This document shows positions 63,083-64,000 of a stretch of 64,000 nt of DNA, in pieces. How positions within the stretch are numbered: position 1 is the first letter of the stretch; the number at the start of each line of letters is the position of its first letter. The notes under the pieces were generated by a model, which saw nothing but the letters and a program-made list of their open reading frames with translations, searched no databases and was not told where the DNA came from. Made by a program: the position numbers and the translations under genes. The DNA is taken from NCBI RefSeq assembly GCF_014651615.1, contig NZ_BMXF01000001.1, positions 1,955,731-2,019,730 on the forward strand, in the 5' to 3' direction. This stretch comes from Persicitalea jodogahamensis (GTDB lineage: Bacteria; Bacteroidota; Bacteroidia; Cytophagales; Spirosomataceae).

Positions 63083-64000
63083 TTGAAAATCCTGGATCGT
63101 TACATCCTTAAGAATCTGCTGGTCACTTTCCTGTTCGTGGCGTTCGTCATCGTGTTCATCATCTGCATGATCGACTACACGGAAAAGGTAGACGACTTTC
63201 TCGAAAAGAAGGCACCGACCTCTGCCATCATTTTCGATTACTACCTCAATCTGGTACCATATTGGATCAACTACATCAGTCCGCTGATGGTCTTCATCGC
63301 CACGGTTTTCTTTACTTCACGCATGGCGGCCCGCACCGAGATCATCGCGATCCTGAGCAGTGGCATCAGCTTTGGGCGGCTGCTGGTCCCTTATCTGATG
63401 GGGGCGACGATTATCGGGGGAGTGATGTTCGGGCTGGTAGGTTGGGTGTTGCCCAAAGCCAATAAAATCAGAAATGAATTTGAGCAAAAGTACGTCAAGG
63501 ACGAGTTTTATTTTGACGGGCGCAACGTCCACATCAAGGTTGCGCCCAATGTGTACGCCTACCTCGAAAGCTACAATGTGGCAACCAAGACGGGGAACAA
63601 GTTCACGCTGGAAACCGTCGTGGGCAACGAACTCAAAAGTAAACTGACCGCCGACAAGATCGAATGGCAACCCGAAAAGAACAAGTGGGCTTTGAAGAAC
63701 TACCGCATCCGCAATCTTGAAAAGCAGAACGAGGCGCTAAGCTTTGGGGTCGAAAAAGATACGCTCATCAATCTGAGTCCTAAGGATTTCGAGAGTGACT
63801 ATAATCTATTCGAGACCTTCACGCTACCCGAACTCAATGCTTACATCGACCTCCTGAAAAGCAGGGGTTCCGACGGTTTGGAGGTCTATCTGATCGAAAA
63901 GTACACCCGCTTCACACAGCCTTTCGCCATGCTGATTCTGACCGCCATCGGTCTTATCGTCTCGGGCCGCAAGAGCCGGCAGGGGGTGGGGCTGCAGATC
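63083..64000 (+). CDS. LptF/LptG-family permease (YjgP/YjgQ), 5' part, cut by window end
   Basis: The frame is open from the TTG at 63083 to the end of the window (306 codons), so the gene continues. It begins LKILDRYILKNLLVTFLFVA (first residue read as Met) with a first membrane segment at about 10-30, two more near residues 70-90 and 110-130 (SPLMVFIATVFFTSRMAART; YLMGATIIGGVMFGLVGWVL), a periplasmic beta-jellyroll-like domain (about 135-270) and a fourth segment near 288-300. This is the layout of LptF/LptG, which extract LPS from the inner membrane with the ATPase LptB. Which of the two it is cannot be told. It starts 12 bp after mntR. Confidence 0.87.
   Translation, partial: MKILDRYILKNLLVTFLFVAFVIVFIICMIDYTEKVDDFLEKKAPTSAIIFDYYLNLVPYWINYISPLMVFIATVFFTSRMAARTEIIAILSSGISFGRLLVPYLMGATIIGGVMFGLVGWVLPKANKIRNEFEQKYVKDEFYFDGRNVHIKVAPNVYAYLESYNVATKTGNKFTLETVVGNELKSKLTADKIEWQPEKNKWALKNYRIRNLEKQNEALSFGVEKDTLINLSPKDFESDYNLFETFTLPELNAYIDLLKSRGSDGLEVYLIEKYTRFTQPFAMLILTAIGLIVSGRKSRQGVGLQI

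Noticed and set aside
1-64000. tRNA and rRNA genes
   Set aside because: I looked in the gaps between genes and saw no cloverleaf-type or rRNA-like sequence; small RNA genes without conserved sequence cannot be excluded by eye.

Overview
The window looks like a chromosomal segment of a member of the Bacteroidota, most likely order Cytophagales (Spirosoma/Dyadobacter-like; this placement is inference). The signs are a SusC/SusD pair, PorX (the type 9 secretion regulator), a DUF4112 protein, FtsX/MacB-type permeases, and many promoters with the Bacteroidota -7 box TAnnTTTG. Most of the window is judged by eye to be moderately GC-rich, but about 5.2-23.4 kb is strikingly AT-rich.

Region 1 (1-30.5 kb): after the 3' end of an aldehyde dehydrogenase gene and a terminator comes a Wzx/Wzy-type exopolysaccharide/capsule locus, all on the + strand. 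A GC-rich export and control module opens it: PHP-type tyrosine phosphatase, OPX lipoprotein (Wza-like) and Wzc-like tyrosine kinase. An AT-rich sugar-assembly cassette follows: acyltransferase, UDP-glucuronate-type epimerase, several glycosyltransferases, Wzx flippase, Wzy-like polymerase and a CgeB-like transferase. The cassette carries a decayed methyltransferase, about 1.2 kb of unrecognised debris, and two decayed IS630-family elements, each bounded by TA, in the same orientation on both sides of the polymerase. A second GC-rich module closes the locus: WcaF-like acetyltransferase, WcaI-like transferase, WbaP/WcaJ-like priming transferase, an Ala-rich lipoprotein and a YjbH-like outer-membrane system split over two genes.

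Region 2 (30.5-43 kb): a minus-strand operon encodes two small paralogous exported proteins and a membrane-anchored winged-helix regulator; downstream of it lies a cluster of perfect palindromes. Then come a HigBA module, an 800-residue FtsX permease, a PIN toxin/antitoxin pair, a dienelactone hydrolase, and a SusD/SusC nutrient-uptake pair with a long intercistronic hairpin.

Region 3 (43-55.5 kb): a small outer-membrane barrel, a CstA-type transporter with a palindrome overlapping its promoter, an ABC exporter, DUF4112, a double NTF2-like protein, an FG-GAP protein, a Gfo/Idh/MocA oxidoreductase, a tight four-gene operon (DUF4905, LysM, small membrane protein, TIGR02757) and kdsB for Kdo activation in LPS synthesis.

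Region 4 (55.6-64 kb): signalling and metal genes. PorX, a single-domain response regulator, and a bacteriophytochrome whose gene overlaps that of its biliverdin-making heme oxygenase by 4 bp. Then mntH and a divergent DtxR/MntR regulator gene share an operator palindrome between two TAnnTTTG promoters. The window ends inside an LptF/LptG-family permease gene. No tRNA, rRNA or CRISPR array was seen.
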